From Gibbula magus (taxonomy: Eukaryota; Mollusca; Gastropoda; Trochida; Trochidae): a stretch of 64,000 nt of DNA. Below the pieces are notes generated by a model. It saw nothing but the letters and a program-made list of their open reading frames with translations. It was not told the origin of the DNA and did not search any database. The position numbers and the translations under genes are program-made. The stretch covers positions 11,935,021 to 11,999,020 of the forward strand of contig OW388303.1 of assembly GCA_936450465.1 (NCBI GenBank). The letters are read 5' to 3'. Shown in pieces: positions 1 to 11,490 of the stretch (position 1 is its first letter; every line of letters starts with the position of its first letter).

Positions 1-52
1 TCACGTGTATACGCTTGGCGTGCACCCTGTCAAGCGTTTCTGAGTAGCGTCT

Positions 53-59
53 GTTATAT
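53..59. repeat. Left target-site duplication of the hAT-like element
   Basis: GTTATAT abuts the left terminus and is repeated exactly at 1734-1740 next to the right terminus. hAT duplications are usually 8 bp, so one base may have decayed or the boundary may be off by one. Confidence 0.6.
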
Positions 60-234
60 CAGGGACCTTATATAGAGGGACTAGCAACTAAGCAATTAGC
101 TCGCGGAGCTCACCTCGTCATGGTCCAACGCACATCTTGACTTGGCGCCTGCATTGCGCTAATAACTGGCGTAGCACACTAGTATATCCAGTTAATCACT
201 ATATAAACAATAGTGACAGTTGACAGTTCAAGAC

Positions 235-1020
235 AAGCGGAATCCAAAACTTGTACTTTTACCTAAGACAATAAATTCTAAAATATTAAGTTAGCGAAAG
301 ATGAATAGTTTTCGAATGTAACTGCGTCAAGCTGGTATTTTAGGGGAAAGAAGCCAGCATGTAATACGCTCGTACTTTGCAGTTAAAATAGCGAGTAAGT
401 CCGCCATCTTGTCTGTAAGGAGCGTCAATGATATTGGTAATGGTTCAAGGGAATCCAAAACTTTTACTTTTACCTAAGACAATAAATTCTGAAGTATTAA
501 GCGAAAGATGAATATTTTTCTGAAGAAGAAGAAGCTAGCATGTAATACGCTCGTACTTTGCAGTTAAAATAGCGAGTAAGTCCGCCATCTTGTCTGTAAG
601 GAGCGTCAATGATATTGGTAATGGTTCAAGGGAATCCAAAACTTTTACTTTTACCTAAGACAATAAATTCTGAAGTATTAAGCGAAAGATGAATAGTTTT
701 CTGATGTATCTGCGTCAAGCTGGTATTTTAGGGGAAAGAAGCCAGCATGTAATACGCTCGTACTTTGCAGTTAAAATGGCGAGTCAGTCCGCCATCTTGT
801 CTGAACAGATGAGATATGATATTTAGAATGGTTCGAGGAAAAATGAAAACTTTTACTTTTACCTAAGGGGATAAATTCTAAAATATCAATTTTGCGAAAG
901 ATGAATGGTTTTTTTTATGCTTTTGTGTCAAACTGTTATTTTAGGGGAAAGTAGTCAGCATGTAATACGCTCGTACTTTGTAGTTAAAATAGCGAGTCAG
1001 TTCGCCATCTTGTCTGCACA
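235..1020. repeat. Tandem repeat, ~181-211-bp unit, four copies
   Basis: Units start at about 241, 452, 633 and 842 with a shared AAAACTTTTACTTTTACCTA-like segment (the first copy reads AAAACTTGTACTTTTACCTA). They run through GCCAGCATGTAATACGCTCG and GTCCGCCATCTTGTCTG. Spacings are 211, 181 and 209 bp. Copies 2 and 3 are nearly identical and copy 4 is the most diverged. The array lies wholly inside the hAT-like element. Each unit carries a CCGCCATCTTG box (one base changed in the last unit), which on the other strand resembles a YY1 site (AAGATGGCGG). The frames contain stops, so this is not coding. Confidence 0.85.
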
Positions 1021-1374
1021 GAACATGGAGGATATGTTTCTGTTCCCCTTGTACTGTCTTTCCTACATTCATGTAGAATGTACCGGTTCGAAGAGGAAAA
1101 TAAATTTGAAACGAACTCCTTGATGAATGGCCTTTCTGTCATGTTGTAGCATCAGCATAAATAATAAATAATTACTTCTTTTTTTTTTATATAAGTTCAT
1201 GTTTTATTTATTTTTTTCTTAAGATCAATAAACAGTTATCAACTTCAAAAATAATAGAATAATACATGTGTATAACATCAAGTATTCCAAAGCACTAGGT
1301 AACCTAACATTGTATATATATTCTATGTCATATCACATTTACAAAATAAATGTGCATTTTCGTAATTTTGTAAC

Positions 1375-1432
1375 AATCATATATAGCACACCTTTGAGTA
1401 TAATAATTTCTTTATTACCAATTCTATTTCAT
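1375..1432 (+). repeat. Partial copy of the 9.7/24.9-kb interspersed family
   Basis: The segment around AATTTCTTTATTACCAATTC closely resembles 9,786-9,828 (ATCATTTCTTTATTACCGAT). The following TTTGATTCACGTAA resembles the matching part of the copy near 25,030. It lies inside the hAT-like element and may have been captured by it. Confidence 0.45.
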
Positions 1433-1733
1433 TTGATTCACGTAATCATTCATCTGCTTGGAGATAGACACTTCCGATGTTGTTACAGTTTCAAAGGAGT
1501 TACTTTTATGTTTCTTGACTTTACGAAGATTGCCGATTGACGCACGGGCGAGTCGGCAAGACTCGGAAACACCAACTGGTTACAACAATACAGTGCGATA
1601 ACAAACAAGCGCTTACGCAAGCAACAAGTCGCTTGTGCGTTGAAGCGCGACGAGGAGAGGTCTAATTGGATCGCTCAGTAGAAATGATCATGTAACGAGC
1701 AGAAGTTGCTAGTCCCTGTATATAATGTCCCTG

Positions 1734-1740
1734 GTTATAT
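1734..1740. repeat. Right target-site duplication of the hAT-like element
   Basis: GTTATAT directly follows the terminal GTCCCTG and matches the left copy at 53-59. Confidence 0.6.
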
Positions 1741-4700
1741 ATACCAACGTAATGATATACAGTGGGGAAGTTTGACATATATAACTAAGATATGCATTTA
1801 TTCCGACAACGGTGATAGATTGTGACTGTTACATAGCTGGTTAGTCATTTAAATAACCCTTTTTAAGTCGCCTGGAAAATACATTATTTACATTATATCT
1901 AAATTTTGTTAAATCTTTGTCCATGCATATACCATTTGCGTAATGCTTCTGTAAGTGACACTGCTAAATGTGACATTTGTTTAATTTTAGTAGTAGCAGT
2001 TTTACAGTTTTGGGAATCTAACTTTCTTTTATGGGTTAGTTACATACGTTAGAATGCACTAATTATATAGGTGAACAAACCAAATGAAATGAAACAACGT
2101 ACACTGTACTTGTGGTATATGACTATATTTCGTCTCATTTTGTAACAATATTTTCTTGTTCTACGCGTGTTCTATATGCATATCGTATGGTTTAGACTCG
2201 ACGATCATCAGATTATTGCCAATTTTCAATATATGCTAAAAAAATTTAAACAATTACAATGTCGTTTGTTGGTCGTACTTGGGCTACATTTCAAGTGCCA
2301 TTAGAAGGTCGTATCGGGGTATTTGTTTAATTCGAAGGGGAAATCATGTTTATACATACATTTGTATATGTTATTTATTCATGATTATAACAAGCCAGAT
2401 ACAACTTTTGAGACTTTATGATCGATAATTTGATTAATCAACTTTTTTTTAAAAAACAATGAGAATTGAAGCCATTTATCGGAGCGGAAAATATGAAATG
2501 CTAAGGCATATGTAAATTTTGTGCTACTGCTAATGTATATGTTTATCTTTTGTTATTAAAAGGTTGAAAATAAGTAAAGACACAGCGTGTTTCCCATTCC
2601 ACGTAATGCACAGATCAAGATGGCGGATACTGCATGCGTATAGTGTCATCAGTTAAGTAGTTAATTATCGTGAAAGATCTCTCTGTTTTAAAGTTATACT
2701 CTGGATTTCGACCCCAAATAAGCAAAGAATTGGCACTTATTTTGGAAGATGTTTGAAGTCTGGAGACTGTCAACTTCCTATTTTGTTCCGTATGAAAGTT
2801 GACCAGATCAAATATTGACCGAGTCTTTTAATGTTCCCCGAAAGCATGGCGTATGACTCTATCTGCATCGTGATCCTTTTTCTCATGTTTCTTTTCTGAG
2901 GCTGTCATCTTCGTAGCTTCGAGAATCTGTTTTATTGTGTTCTACGTCATAACGTGGCACGCATTGAAATGCGCGCCTCTTTTAAACAAAATCACAGAGA
3001 CCTGATGTGATACTGATATGTCATGTTGTAGATGAAGAAATAATTTCAAACATCATCAATATATGTTGACAAAATAACTGTATAACAGTGTACTTTGCGA
3101 GCCTTTGGGAAGTGTTTGTTCCTAATGTTCCTAATGTATCAAAAACGTGGATTTTCAACTCTTCATCATACAATGTTATTCTGCAGTCCTAATGCGGAAA
3201 GTCATGCCAATGTCATTCTAAAAGTTAGTGTTTTTCTCAAATGCACAATTTATTACATGGAAGTGAATATTGGTTAGATAAGCAATAATTCCTCAAATCT
3301 CGCAGTTCATATTATACTTATTTTGGCAAAATGTTAATATCCGTACTTAAATATAATAAATAGTGTAAACTTTTCAATGCCTTGATAAACTGTGACATTG
3401 TGAGTAAAATTGATTCCCCAGTTACATGCAGGTTACTTTGAAAGTGTTTTGATGCTGTTTAATAATTTGTTACCGACACAACTATAATATTTTAATTATT
3501 CTTCTTTTGTCGTTCCCTAAATTCATATCAACATACCATAAAGCATCAACGCACATTTTGATTACAATATACGTTATAACATTGTGTATTTTGTATGCTA
3601 CGATTTGGACATTTTTCCCCACAGAGGTAACTCGGGTCACTTCTTGTTCAGACCGAAATTGACTTCAGTCACCGCTCATTAGCCGATCAGATACTTTGAG
3701 TTGAGCTTTTTTTATGATATTCAAATTCAGATTTCGAGGTATCATTTGTGTATGCCACAATTCCATGATATGTCGTGAAAAAATAATGCTAACGAAAGTC
3801 CTCAACCAATGAGTTCGACAAAGTATCAAAATCGAAACATCAGCCAACGTTCAGGTATTTTAGTATATTTTACGACGCTTTGCGCGATATCAATTGTTCT
3901 CCTAAAAACGGTTACATATCGTTCTCTCCCCACAGACGTTATTGAGTCATTTATGCAATAATTTGATTAGAGTTACTTCTATTGGGAGAGAATAGGTAAT
4001 GTTTCATTCTATAAATATTGCAAAACGGCCTTGAATTAAACATTATTTATATTAACAGTATTGTTCGTATATATGCATTTAGATTACATGTTTCATTCAT
4101 TGTGTTTCATAAAATTGTATTTGCCTGAAATACGTGTCAACAAACGATATGTGATGATTTCAGTTGAAACTATTTCACTCAACTTGCATGTCTATCTCCA
4201 ATCGCCAAATATATAATAATTATTAGTTTCTAATTGAAATTGAGCAACATCATTATGCATGTACAGAAACTGAAACTATACACGTCCCATTTACATGCAC
4301 AGTAGTTATAAGACCTATTAAACATTATCGAACCAAAGTTGTCTGTTTGTCTGGTGTAAATAAGTTTCCAAAATTACGTTTGACTAAATGACGCGCGCCA
4401 CACGCAGTGCATTGTCCGGTTATCGATCAGAAATCAACACTTTTACCTTTATATCTTTGATTTACTGAGTCGACTATAATAGTCAAAATGGCAATTTTTG
4501 GCAACAGTCAGTAATTCTCGAAATATTAACATAATTTGTAACGTTTGGCATATGTGACCCACAACAACACAATGGATGCACCTTTAAACGTGTTAAATAA
4601 AGTTGTTTCCGTTATTGTGATCATCACCTTGCGATTATACTGCTAATGCACATGTGCATGTATTAAAACACTTCTCTTTTCTTATAGATGAATACATACC

Positions 4701-5413
4701 CATATACTACATAACTGGATATACGTTTTTAAATTAAGGCCTTAAAAGGGGAAGTTATTTTAGCCTTTCAAATTACCAGTTCACAATTAAAACTAAAGTA
4801 ATAAGAATATGACATCATAAGAGTGAGGCAATTAACATTATTCCTAAAATGTTAGTCATTTACAAATATCATTCAAACATATCTTAAAAATCGCGAAACA
4901 TTTCAAGTCCGTTTGAAACTTAAAATTAGTGTCGAGTTTCCTCCCTTGTATTGGACTTCCAGCACACCAATCAGTGTACTGACTGAAGCGGCATAAAATC
5001 TATTGAAAGTTACAATTTTACATACTAAAGCCTGAGAGTGTTACAGGTTAGTTTCCTTTTGTAGTTCAGAAAATATGCATGGCATCAATCCGTTATGTTC
5101 ACCTTGCAGAATTAATACGAAAAAACATCATTTTAAACTCATTATCTAACTTTTTCAACTTAAAACAATATAAAAACGAATGATAAATGGGTTGATGAGG
5201 CATCTAAACCAGCATGGGACTAAAAAATATGCAATAATGTGTATTATTGTAGATAGTGTGATTCCAAATACAATGTTACATTTAATCTACATAGCACTTA
5301 TTTCCAACATTTGAAAGTTGAAAAGCAGCGAGTAGCAGCATGTATGAGCAATCAATGCGCACTGTAGTTTCTATATTTAGTAATGGTATCAATAAGAACA
5401 AGAAGATTTTCAT
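1741..5413. other. AT-rich non-coding stretch, nothing recognised
   Basis: Only short open frames in AT-rich context are seen here (for example 60 codons at 3095-3277 on + and 3665-3847 on -). No splice-bounded coding bias, RNA gene, TIR pair or tandem array was recognised. The region may be intergenic or intronic. Confidence 0.5.
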
Positions 5414-5550
5414 GATAACAACTTCTTTATTAAAAAAATATACACGACGTTTCGGAGTGTATGCTCACTCCTTCATCGGTTGGAATGTAACAACATGTGA
5501 TATATATTCCGAAACGTCGTGTATTTTTTTTTATTAAAGAAGTTGTCATC
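5414..5550 (-). ncRNA. Foldback with hammerhead-ribozyme-like motif
   Basis: Two ~43-bp arms (5414-5456 and 5508-5550) are inverted copies. Read on the minus strand, the segment between them has the hammerhead layout. The right arm ends GACGU then U (cleavage position 17). Stem I is UCGGAAU paired with AUUCCAA (one mismatch). The core is CCGAUGA at 5479-5473, stem II is GGAGUG/CACUCC closing the loop AGCAUA, then GAAA, and the other arm provides a very long stem III. Departures from the consensus are core U4 to C, an extra A before stem II and U rather than C at position 17, so activity is doubtful. Such motifs are known from Penelope-like elements and metazoan retrozymes; membership here is inferred. 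Confidence 0.55.
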
Positions 5551-5603
5551 CTGAACATCTTCCTGTTCTTATGTATACCACTTTTAAATGCCCTTCAAAG
5601 ACA
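5551..5603 (+). repeat. 3' flank of the hammerhead-like element
   Basis: The sequence after the foldback, including TACCACTTTTAAATGCCC and TTCAAAGAC, recurs in inverse orientation at 24,345-24,398. The first part (TTCCTGTTCTTA) recurs at 24,763-24,774. This shows the foldback belongs to a longer interspersed element. Confidence 0.6.
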
Positions 5604-5660
5604 TGATATGAATAGTCACGTAGTCTGGTCGTGTAGCGCAAATATAATTCCTGCACATAA

Positions 5661-5900
5661 TGCTCCTTATCTTTGACATAGAAACGAATAAGAAAGAGTG
5701 GATGCCTTATCTTTGACATGGAAACGAATGAGAAAGAGTGGATGCCTTATCTTTGACATGGAAACGAATGAGAAAGAGTGGATGCCTTATCTTTGACATG
5801 GAAACGAATGAGAAAGAGTGGATGCCTTATCTTTGACATGGAAACGAATGAGAAAGAGTGGATGCCTTATCTTTGACATGGAAACGAATGAGAAAGAGTG
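5661..5900. repeat. Minisatellite, 40-bp unit, 6 copies
   Basis: Six head-to-tail 40-bp units run in exact register: 5661, 5701, 5741, 5781, 5821, 5861. The first differs at several bases (starting TGCTCC rather than GATGCC); the other five are essentially identical. The unit includes CCTTATCTTTGACATGGAAA. The array stops abruptly after AGAGTG at 5900. The unit length is not a multiple of three. Confidence 0.95.
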
Positions 5901-7515
5901 GATGTTTTTACCCAAAAACTCAAAAGGTATATTTGTTTGTAAAAAAAATCAACTTCTTGTTTAAATTGGAATATACGAATCATGAAACTAGTATGATCGA
6001 AACAAATATTAAAAGTAAGTATTAAGATCACCATGATTATACTTACATCCTCCGAATTAAGCTTGTCACAACATCTTCAATAAGTCAGTTGTCATAAGGT
6101 TAAACTCTAAAAACCAATTCTATAAATTATATTCTATATATAACAGTCATGCTATTTTAGTCAGATTCCTATTAATTCTTATTCATTGCAGTACAAGTGT
6201 TTCATGTTTTGCACAAATGAAATGAAAATCTCTCAAAGTAATCTCACAGCACATTAAAATGACAATATTACCCCCTCGCCTTAATGCGACTTTACAACAT
6301 AACACCCTCAACAAATATTACAAACTTGAATATAAATAGCAACCTTTTTAAATCCCTTGTTAAAAGCTCGGTATATGAGATAAAGTATATACAATACACA
6401 AAAGGATTAAATACTAAATACTAACGCTGATAACCAAAGCTTTTCGGATTACATTCAAATGACAAAATCGATGTTCCAAATGCTATAAGCCGGGATAGTA
6501 ATAACGAAGAACTTATTCAACGCTAGCACAGTCCTTGGAAAGCATAACTGGCATATTATATAAATTCCTCTGTTTTGTAAGAGGCTATACAATGACACTT
6601 GTATCGATAACATTGACACGTATTCAAGCACTATCGATTACGTGTCATTCTACACTCACAACGTGCTATCAAGTGTTGACACTTAGATTAAAAGATTGTC
6701 CAAACATGCTTATATCTTTCAATATTGATTTCGTTGAACAACTAGACACTTTTGATTAAAATATGGGCCGCGTTTTAAAGGCCTCAGTATGGCAAGTGTA
6801 ACGTTTAAATGTAAATCTTTTCCCATAAACATTGACAGAACAATATTGACATGATATAAAAGAGTATATAAAATCTATTCAGATAATTAGCATATACACT
6901 CTTTATTGTATTACAATTTATATAAGTGATTAAATATCAATATAGGATAATTATTCTGATGCGTTATGCTAAAGATAAGTACCAATTTTTTTTATTATAC
7001 AAAATGACAACTACTAATACAATGATTACAAGGATTTTTCCAAAAAATCATATATTTTCTTTGATTTCTATATATAAAAAATGTCTATTAATGTACTCGT
7101 TCGACAATGCAATGAACATTTAACTAGAAGGTTTGGGCTCTAATACTGGTTAAAGATTTAATACTTTAAAGAGTATTTATAGAATTCTGAACAGATTCTA
7201 TTACATACTTAATCAACTATGTTATCAATGTTATTTATCTTCATTTTGTCATCACTGATAGAGAGTGATTCTTCAACTTTGTCTATTTAATTTTATCACA
7301 AAATTACCTTTTTTTGTTTGTTGACAAAACATTTCTTTTAAAAATTTGAATTGCATCTGTTAACTATATAATTTACCGGAAATTAATTTTTTTCAGTTTC
7401 AGATGTTAACGGCAGTGAACATTCAATTAAGACCATCAAAGTAAACATTCGTGTGATTTTCATTCCGTTCAATAACAGAAAATGCACTATATCCTTTGAT
7501 GTTTTTATTACTATT
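5901..7515. other. AT-rich non-coding stretch
   Basis: AT-rich sequence with only short open frames (for example 74 codons at 6535-6759 and 65 at 6926-7123, both with random-like composition). No repeat family or RNA gene was recognised. Confidence 0.45.
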
Positions 7516-7645
7516 CCCACTAACATTGAAAAGCAAATACGTTAAACATAACACATTTCAGCATTTGATTTATATGCTTAATCCCACTAACCTTGAAATC
7601 AAATATGCCAATGATAACAAATTTCGGCATTTAATTTTCATTAAA
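7516..7645. repeat. Two-copy tandem duplication, ~67 bp
   Basis: CCCACTAACATTGAAAAGCAA at 7516 recurs as CCCACTAACCTTGAAATCAA at 7583. Both are followed by a similar stretch ending CATTTCAGCATTTGATTT and AATTTCGGCATTTAATTT. The copies are diverged, so the duplication is old. Confidence 0.65.
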
Positions 7646-8982
7646 GTCATTTGTGTTATTTAGATTCCAATTTGACGGCTATTGTTCACGCACGTGTTCT
7701 TTGCATGGTTAACATTACCAAATTCTTTTCCTGAAAACAATTAAGTTAAAGTTTATGACTCCTATTCAAAATTCAAAAAGAGAGTTCAAACAACACTTTT
7801 CAGGTATATGTCATGAAAGGAAAATAATCTTCCGACTCTGTTTAAGGGTACACCTGGATATCCTATAGTCAGGCATTAAAGCATGAAATCTCCAGCTTAA
7901 AAACCCAGAGATTGTTTAGTGCGGCCATCGTACATCAACTTTAACGAGTGGTCGTTTATCAAATAATTTTCATCCGTACCAAATGTTAACGCACTGTTGT
8001 TGAAATAAACTCGATTCAAATAAAGTTTAGAATAACAATAACCGATATTTATGCCCTGTAAATTTTATATTAGGGGACTTTCATCACGTCCTTAGCGATC
8101 ATAATCCGTTTACAAGCAATGTTCCTTCTTTTTGGATTAACCGCGAGGGAAGGCAAAGCTTCTGGTAAACACAGGAATGGCCGGTCTAAAAAAGGGTAAA
8201 TCAAAATGTTGACATCATGCAGGTGTGAGGTCGGAATTAAATCCGTAAGCTAATTTAAACTCAATACGTATTTCAGGTAAGCCCATATGATCGTTCGCTT
8301 GGATTGACAATGTTCAATAAATATGTTTAGCTGAATACATAAGCGCTCAATTCTCTAACTTTCACTTTTGTACTGTTGGGTATAGCAATTTGACCTTAAG
8401 CTGTCAATAGAAACTCCGATAAAGAATTTACTTGTTGTGTAAATTGTGTTTGTGACATTTTGAAGTTCATTGTACTGTTTGCTATGTTCCGCTTGGTAAT
8501 TTTATTGGGAATAGATTTTATAAAGCGAAAGATGAAAAGAAATAACTTGACGTCACGCTCAGTTCGTATAGGCGGAGTTCTGTCGGGTTTGAAGTGGTCT
8601 GTAGTTAACATAAACAATTCTCGAGGTTAAAAAAGGTTATTTTATGCATAAATAAATTCTCATATACTAAAATAAATATTTACTTTCAAACTATATATAT
8701 GATATTTGTTTGTGTAAAAGTAAAATAGTTAATCAATATTTGTAATATCCTCTGTCCATGCACGTGAAGAACGCTTAAGGTTGAAACACCAGATAGATTA
8801 ACGTCATAATAGATCAACATTTGTAGGTAATAGGTATATTTATTTATTGGTACTGTCATTTTGCATTACATAAAGGATGATATGCCATCTTATTAATACT
8901 ACGTTTTGCTTTAAAGTATCTCTGAGATTTATTGGATGTATAGATGTAGAATGAATAAGAAAAGTAAAACTGTTTGAAAATA
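7646..8982. other. AT-rich non-coding stretch
   Basis: No gene is recognised. It contains one TGACGTCA palindrome at 8548-8555. The 73-codon minus frame at 8396-8617 shows no recognisable motif. Confidence 0.4.
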
Positions 8983-9088
8983 ACTTGTATTGTGAACATA
9001 TACGACGTTTAGGAGTAGAATTTCCTCCTTTGTCCATGTTGAAGGAGCAAGTATACTCGTGACGTCGTGATGGTCACAATAAAGAATA
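8983..9088 (-). repeat. Degenerate hammerhead-like foldback relic
   Basis: ATTGTGAACATATACGACGTT in the left arm is inverted in GACGTCGTGATGGTCACAAT on the right. The layout matches the 5.4-kb foldback: ACGACGTTtAGGAG next to a stem-II-like GGAG/CTCC pair. The CUGAUGA core is gone (its place reads TGGACAA on the minus strand). It is interpreted as an inactive member of the same family. Confidence 0.4.
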
Positions 9089-9663
9089 TATTATGTATAT
9101 ATATATGTGAGCATTGTTAAGTTTAACACATAACAATAGTTGTATGGAACAAACACAAATAAGAACATTAAAGTGATTTTTAAAACATAAGTAAATTAAC
9201 TGAATACTATACTATTTATTGTTGTTTGACATTATTTGATGACCATTTTTTAAATAGTTTTTTGAGGGTTGGGGATGAAATTAAGTTACATGTTTCAGTA
9301 TGTAAAATTTACGTTCAATTAAGTAATCTGCTTACATTTCCAACTTCCATTGATATTTTTCATTCCTTCACTCTGATATAAATCACCTTAACCGATTCTC
9401 TCATATCCATTTATAGTTCAGAGACGTTAATTTATCAGCAAAAAGTTATTTGATAGATACAGTGTGTATACTTCATTTGATCAATAATGATATGTACAAT
9501 GTATTTACCTGTACATCCTCATTGATAGCAAAAGAACAATTTATTTTACTTGGTATTAGATTATACAGCATCAGCATAAGTTGAAATGAGGATTAACATA
9601 AAACCACTTAATGTTTCTTAATCACAGTTCTACATTTGATTTTTATCTTCCCAGTCATATAAA
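9089..9663. other. AT-rich non-coding stretch
   Basis: No open frame, repeat or motif of note was seen apart from a short TA-rich tract near 9094-9107. Confidence 0.4.
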
Positions 9664-10034
9664 TAGATTAATACCCGAGGAAGTGTGTATTGTGACTTTT
9701 ACGAAATGAGTGTGAATTTTTGTATTGCCCGAGTGAGAGCGAGGGTTTACACACAAAAAAGTTTCGTAAAAGTCATATTATACAAACTTTCGAATATAAT
9801 CATTTCTTTATTACCGATTCTATTCCTTGGGGATCTCGTAACAAAATAACAAGAAAACAGTACACTTCTCTTGCGACGTCAAGCTACAATGACGTCACGA
9901 ACAATTGTTATATGACGTAACATGCGACGAAATACGGGAAACAATGGTTGCTAGGCAAACGCGATATGTGCACATGTGCTCGTATCGAAAATATTAATTC
10001 GGTTATTTTCAACCATATGGTCATAAATCTCAGT
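9664..10034 (+). repeat. Interspersed repeat, copy 1 of a two-copy family
   Basis: It is homologous to 24,918-25,245 in the same orientation. Shared blocks include ACCCGAGGAAGTGTGT, GTGTGAATTTTTGTATT, GAGAGCGAGGGTT, CACTTCTCTTGCGAC, TGACGTCACGAACAAT, ATGGTTGCTAGGCAAACG and CGGTTATTTTCAACCATAT. It contains an internal inverted pair (ACTTTTACGAAA near 9693 and TTTCGTAAAAGT near 9762) and one exact TGACGTCA. No coding potential or TIR is clear, so the class of element is unknown. Confidence 0.8.
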
Positions 10035-10439
10035 ATCAACTTTTGGCAGTAGAAACTCGGCTTGTACTGAAGTGAAATGAATCATTAATGAACCTAACGT
10101 AGAACATTTGACATATTTAAAAAATATAAAACTGCAGATCAAATATGTTTTTACTTTTATGTAGAACAATCAAAGACGGAAATTAAGGTTACAAATGTTA
10201 TTAAACTGGTGCTGAACTCTCATTCGCAATCAACTTCCCAAACAATCCCATTCATTTCTACAATTATTAAATTATCAAACGATCCATCACTCTACATTCG
10301 ATAGGAAATGAAGAGCTAGTTAGAAAGTATTTCAAGCTATTTCCTTCTTATGTCACACCCGAAGAAAACGTTAATTGATCTCCTTACTTACGAGTAATCA
10401 AGTTTAAAATAATCTTAATGTGTTTATAAATTAATGTGT

Positions 10440-11160
10440 CCTAAATTTTCATTCAAGTTTACCTTCAAATTCTCGCGTTTTACCCCACCTAAAATCTCTT
10501 ACACCAAGGAAACATTTCCGTTACAAACGAGTTTCCAGAACATAATGAAGCATGTTATTCACTCGTCCACTCTTCTGCTACCTTTCTGAAACCCCTTCCA
10601 TTTAATAGTCCATAATTCACCCTCAGTTGGTCAGTATAGCCTTCATCAAGCTCAACATCCCCAGCCAAATGCCCCACCCGATTGTTAGCCGCACATATAT
10701 ACTGAACTAATAATAAAACTCTCTACCGCGAACAGCATGCACCAAACGAAGCTCTCTCCAAACTGAGGTATCAAAATGCAAACACAAACAAAGCTCGATT
10801 CTACCTCATGACACTTTGTCAATTTTATACGCTTCCACCGAAGATCATTGAACCTTCCCCAACCACTCTCCGTCCCTACTGTACCAAAGTTTCGTCCATG
10901 GTACATGTTGTCCATTCCACCTAAATGTCCTTTTTGTCTACCATACTCCTCGGTTGCCTCAACCCACAAAATAATAGCTCTAAAATAGTTGTTGTATCTC
11001 TCATCGCCCCACCAACCCCATTTTACCCAATGCTTCGCCCCTCTAAAAACAACAAAACGTCCCCACCAAGAACACAGATCCCCTCCGATGTCGACTGCAC
11101 CGAGTGAAGCTGCAGTCTCCAGATCGAGCTCTTCTCTCGTACTTGAACGCCCGGCCACCA
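10440..11160 (-). other. Strand-asymmetric region with 157-codon ORF, unrecognised
   Basis: The plus strand here is C-rich and G-poor, so the minus strand is G-rich. The minus strand holds an ATG-started frame of 157 codons (11158-10685). The protein is rich in Trp and Gly (several WWG or GWG clusters around residues 30-55) with a hydrophobic Cys-containing C-terminus. It resembles no family I can name. In another frame, just downstream on the minus strand, a further ~50 codons are open (about 10,715 down to 10,575). G-rich strands lack stop codons by chance, so composition alone may explain both frames. It could be a decayed transposon gene, an exon pair or an artefact. Confidence 0.25.
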
Positions 11161-11395
11161 GGGATTAATCATACCGTATAAATCACAATACAATTACGCT
11201 AATAAGATTTCAGGGTCTCTCCACCGACCCCCAGGAATATTGAGGAACAGCCGACAGTCTCTGAGAAGAGCCTCACTGAGGGGGATTTGTGAGTATCCCC
11301 CACTGATTGTCTGCTAACGCGTAGCACACCGGTTACTCAATGTCTCGGGTCATCTGTATCTGATTCCAAGTCTATATATCTGATACCATAACGTT
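11161..11395. other. Moderate-G+C stretch with a small GGGGGA/TCCCCC stem-loop
   Basis: GGGGGATTTGTGAGTATCCCCC near 11,280-11,301 forms a 6-bp stem with a 10-nt loop. Nothing else was recognised; the region lies upstream (minus sense) of the 157-codon frame and could be part of the same unit. Confidence 0.3.
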
Positions 11396-11490
11396 ATTAG
11401 ATGTCCTGATCACATCGTCTGATCACATCTTCTCATCATATTGTATGATATCATCTGATCACACAATTTGATCAAATCGCATCACCATAG
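11396..11490. repeat. Degenerate TGATCACATC short repeats
   Basis: TGATCACATC occurs at 11,408 and 11,420, and TGATCACACA near 11,457, with related ATCATCTGATC pieces between. It is a small, imperfect simple-sequence cluster of no evident function. Confidence 0.5.

Larger units (their letters stand above)
60..1733. mobile_element. Non-autonomous hAT-like DNA transposon
   Basis: The element starts CAGGGAC at 60 and ends GTCCCTG at 1733. The inverted similarity continues inward: AGGGACTAGCAACT near 75-88 is matched by AGTTGCTAGTCCCT near 1703-1717, and a further diverged ~50 bp can be aligned (CCTCGTC and CCAACGCACA on the left, the complement of TGCGTTGAAGCGCGACGAGG on the right). Direct repeats GTTATAT flank it at 53-59 and 1734-1740. 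Ends beginning CAGGG plus a 7-8-bp target duplication are typical of the hAT superfamily. No transposase is visible; the interior holds tandem units and AT-rich filler, so it would need a transposase supplied in trans. The 90-codon ORF at 1268-1540 resembles no transposase. The hAT assignment is an inference from the termini. Confidence 0.7.

Noticed and set aside
905..1123. 72-codon ORF
   Set aside because: It lies in the last unit of the tandem array; the same region in the other units contains stops.
1268..1540. Transposase remnant in the hAT-like element
   Set aside because: The 90-codon frame is AT-driven (Ile, Leu, Tyr, His) and lacks any hAT dimerisation-domain or zinc-finger pattern.
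2196..2215. Hammerhead core (TCATCAG, minus strand)
   Set aside because: No GAAA box and no helices in register.
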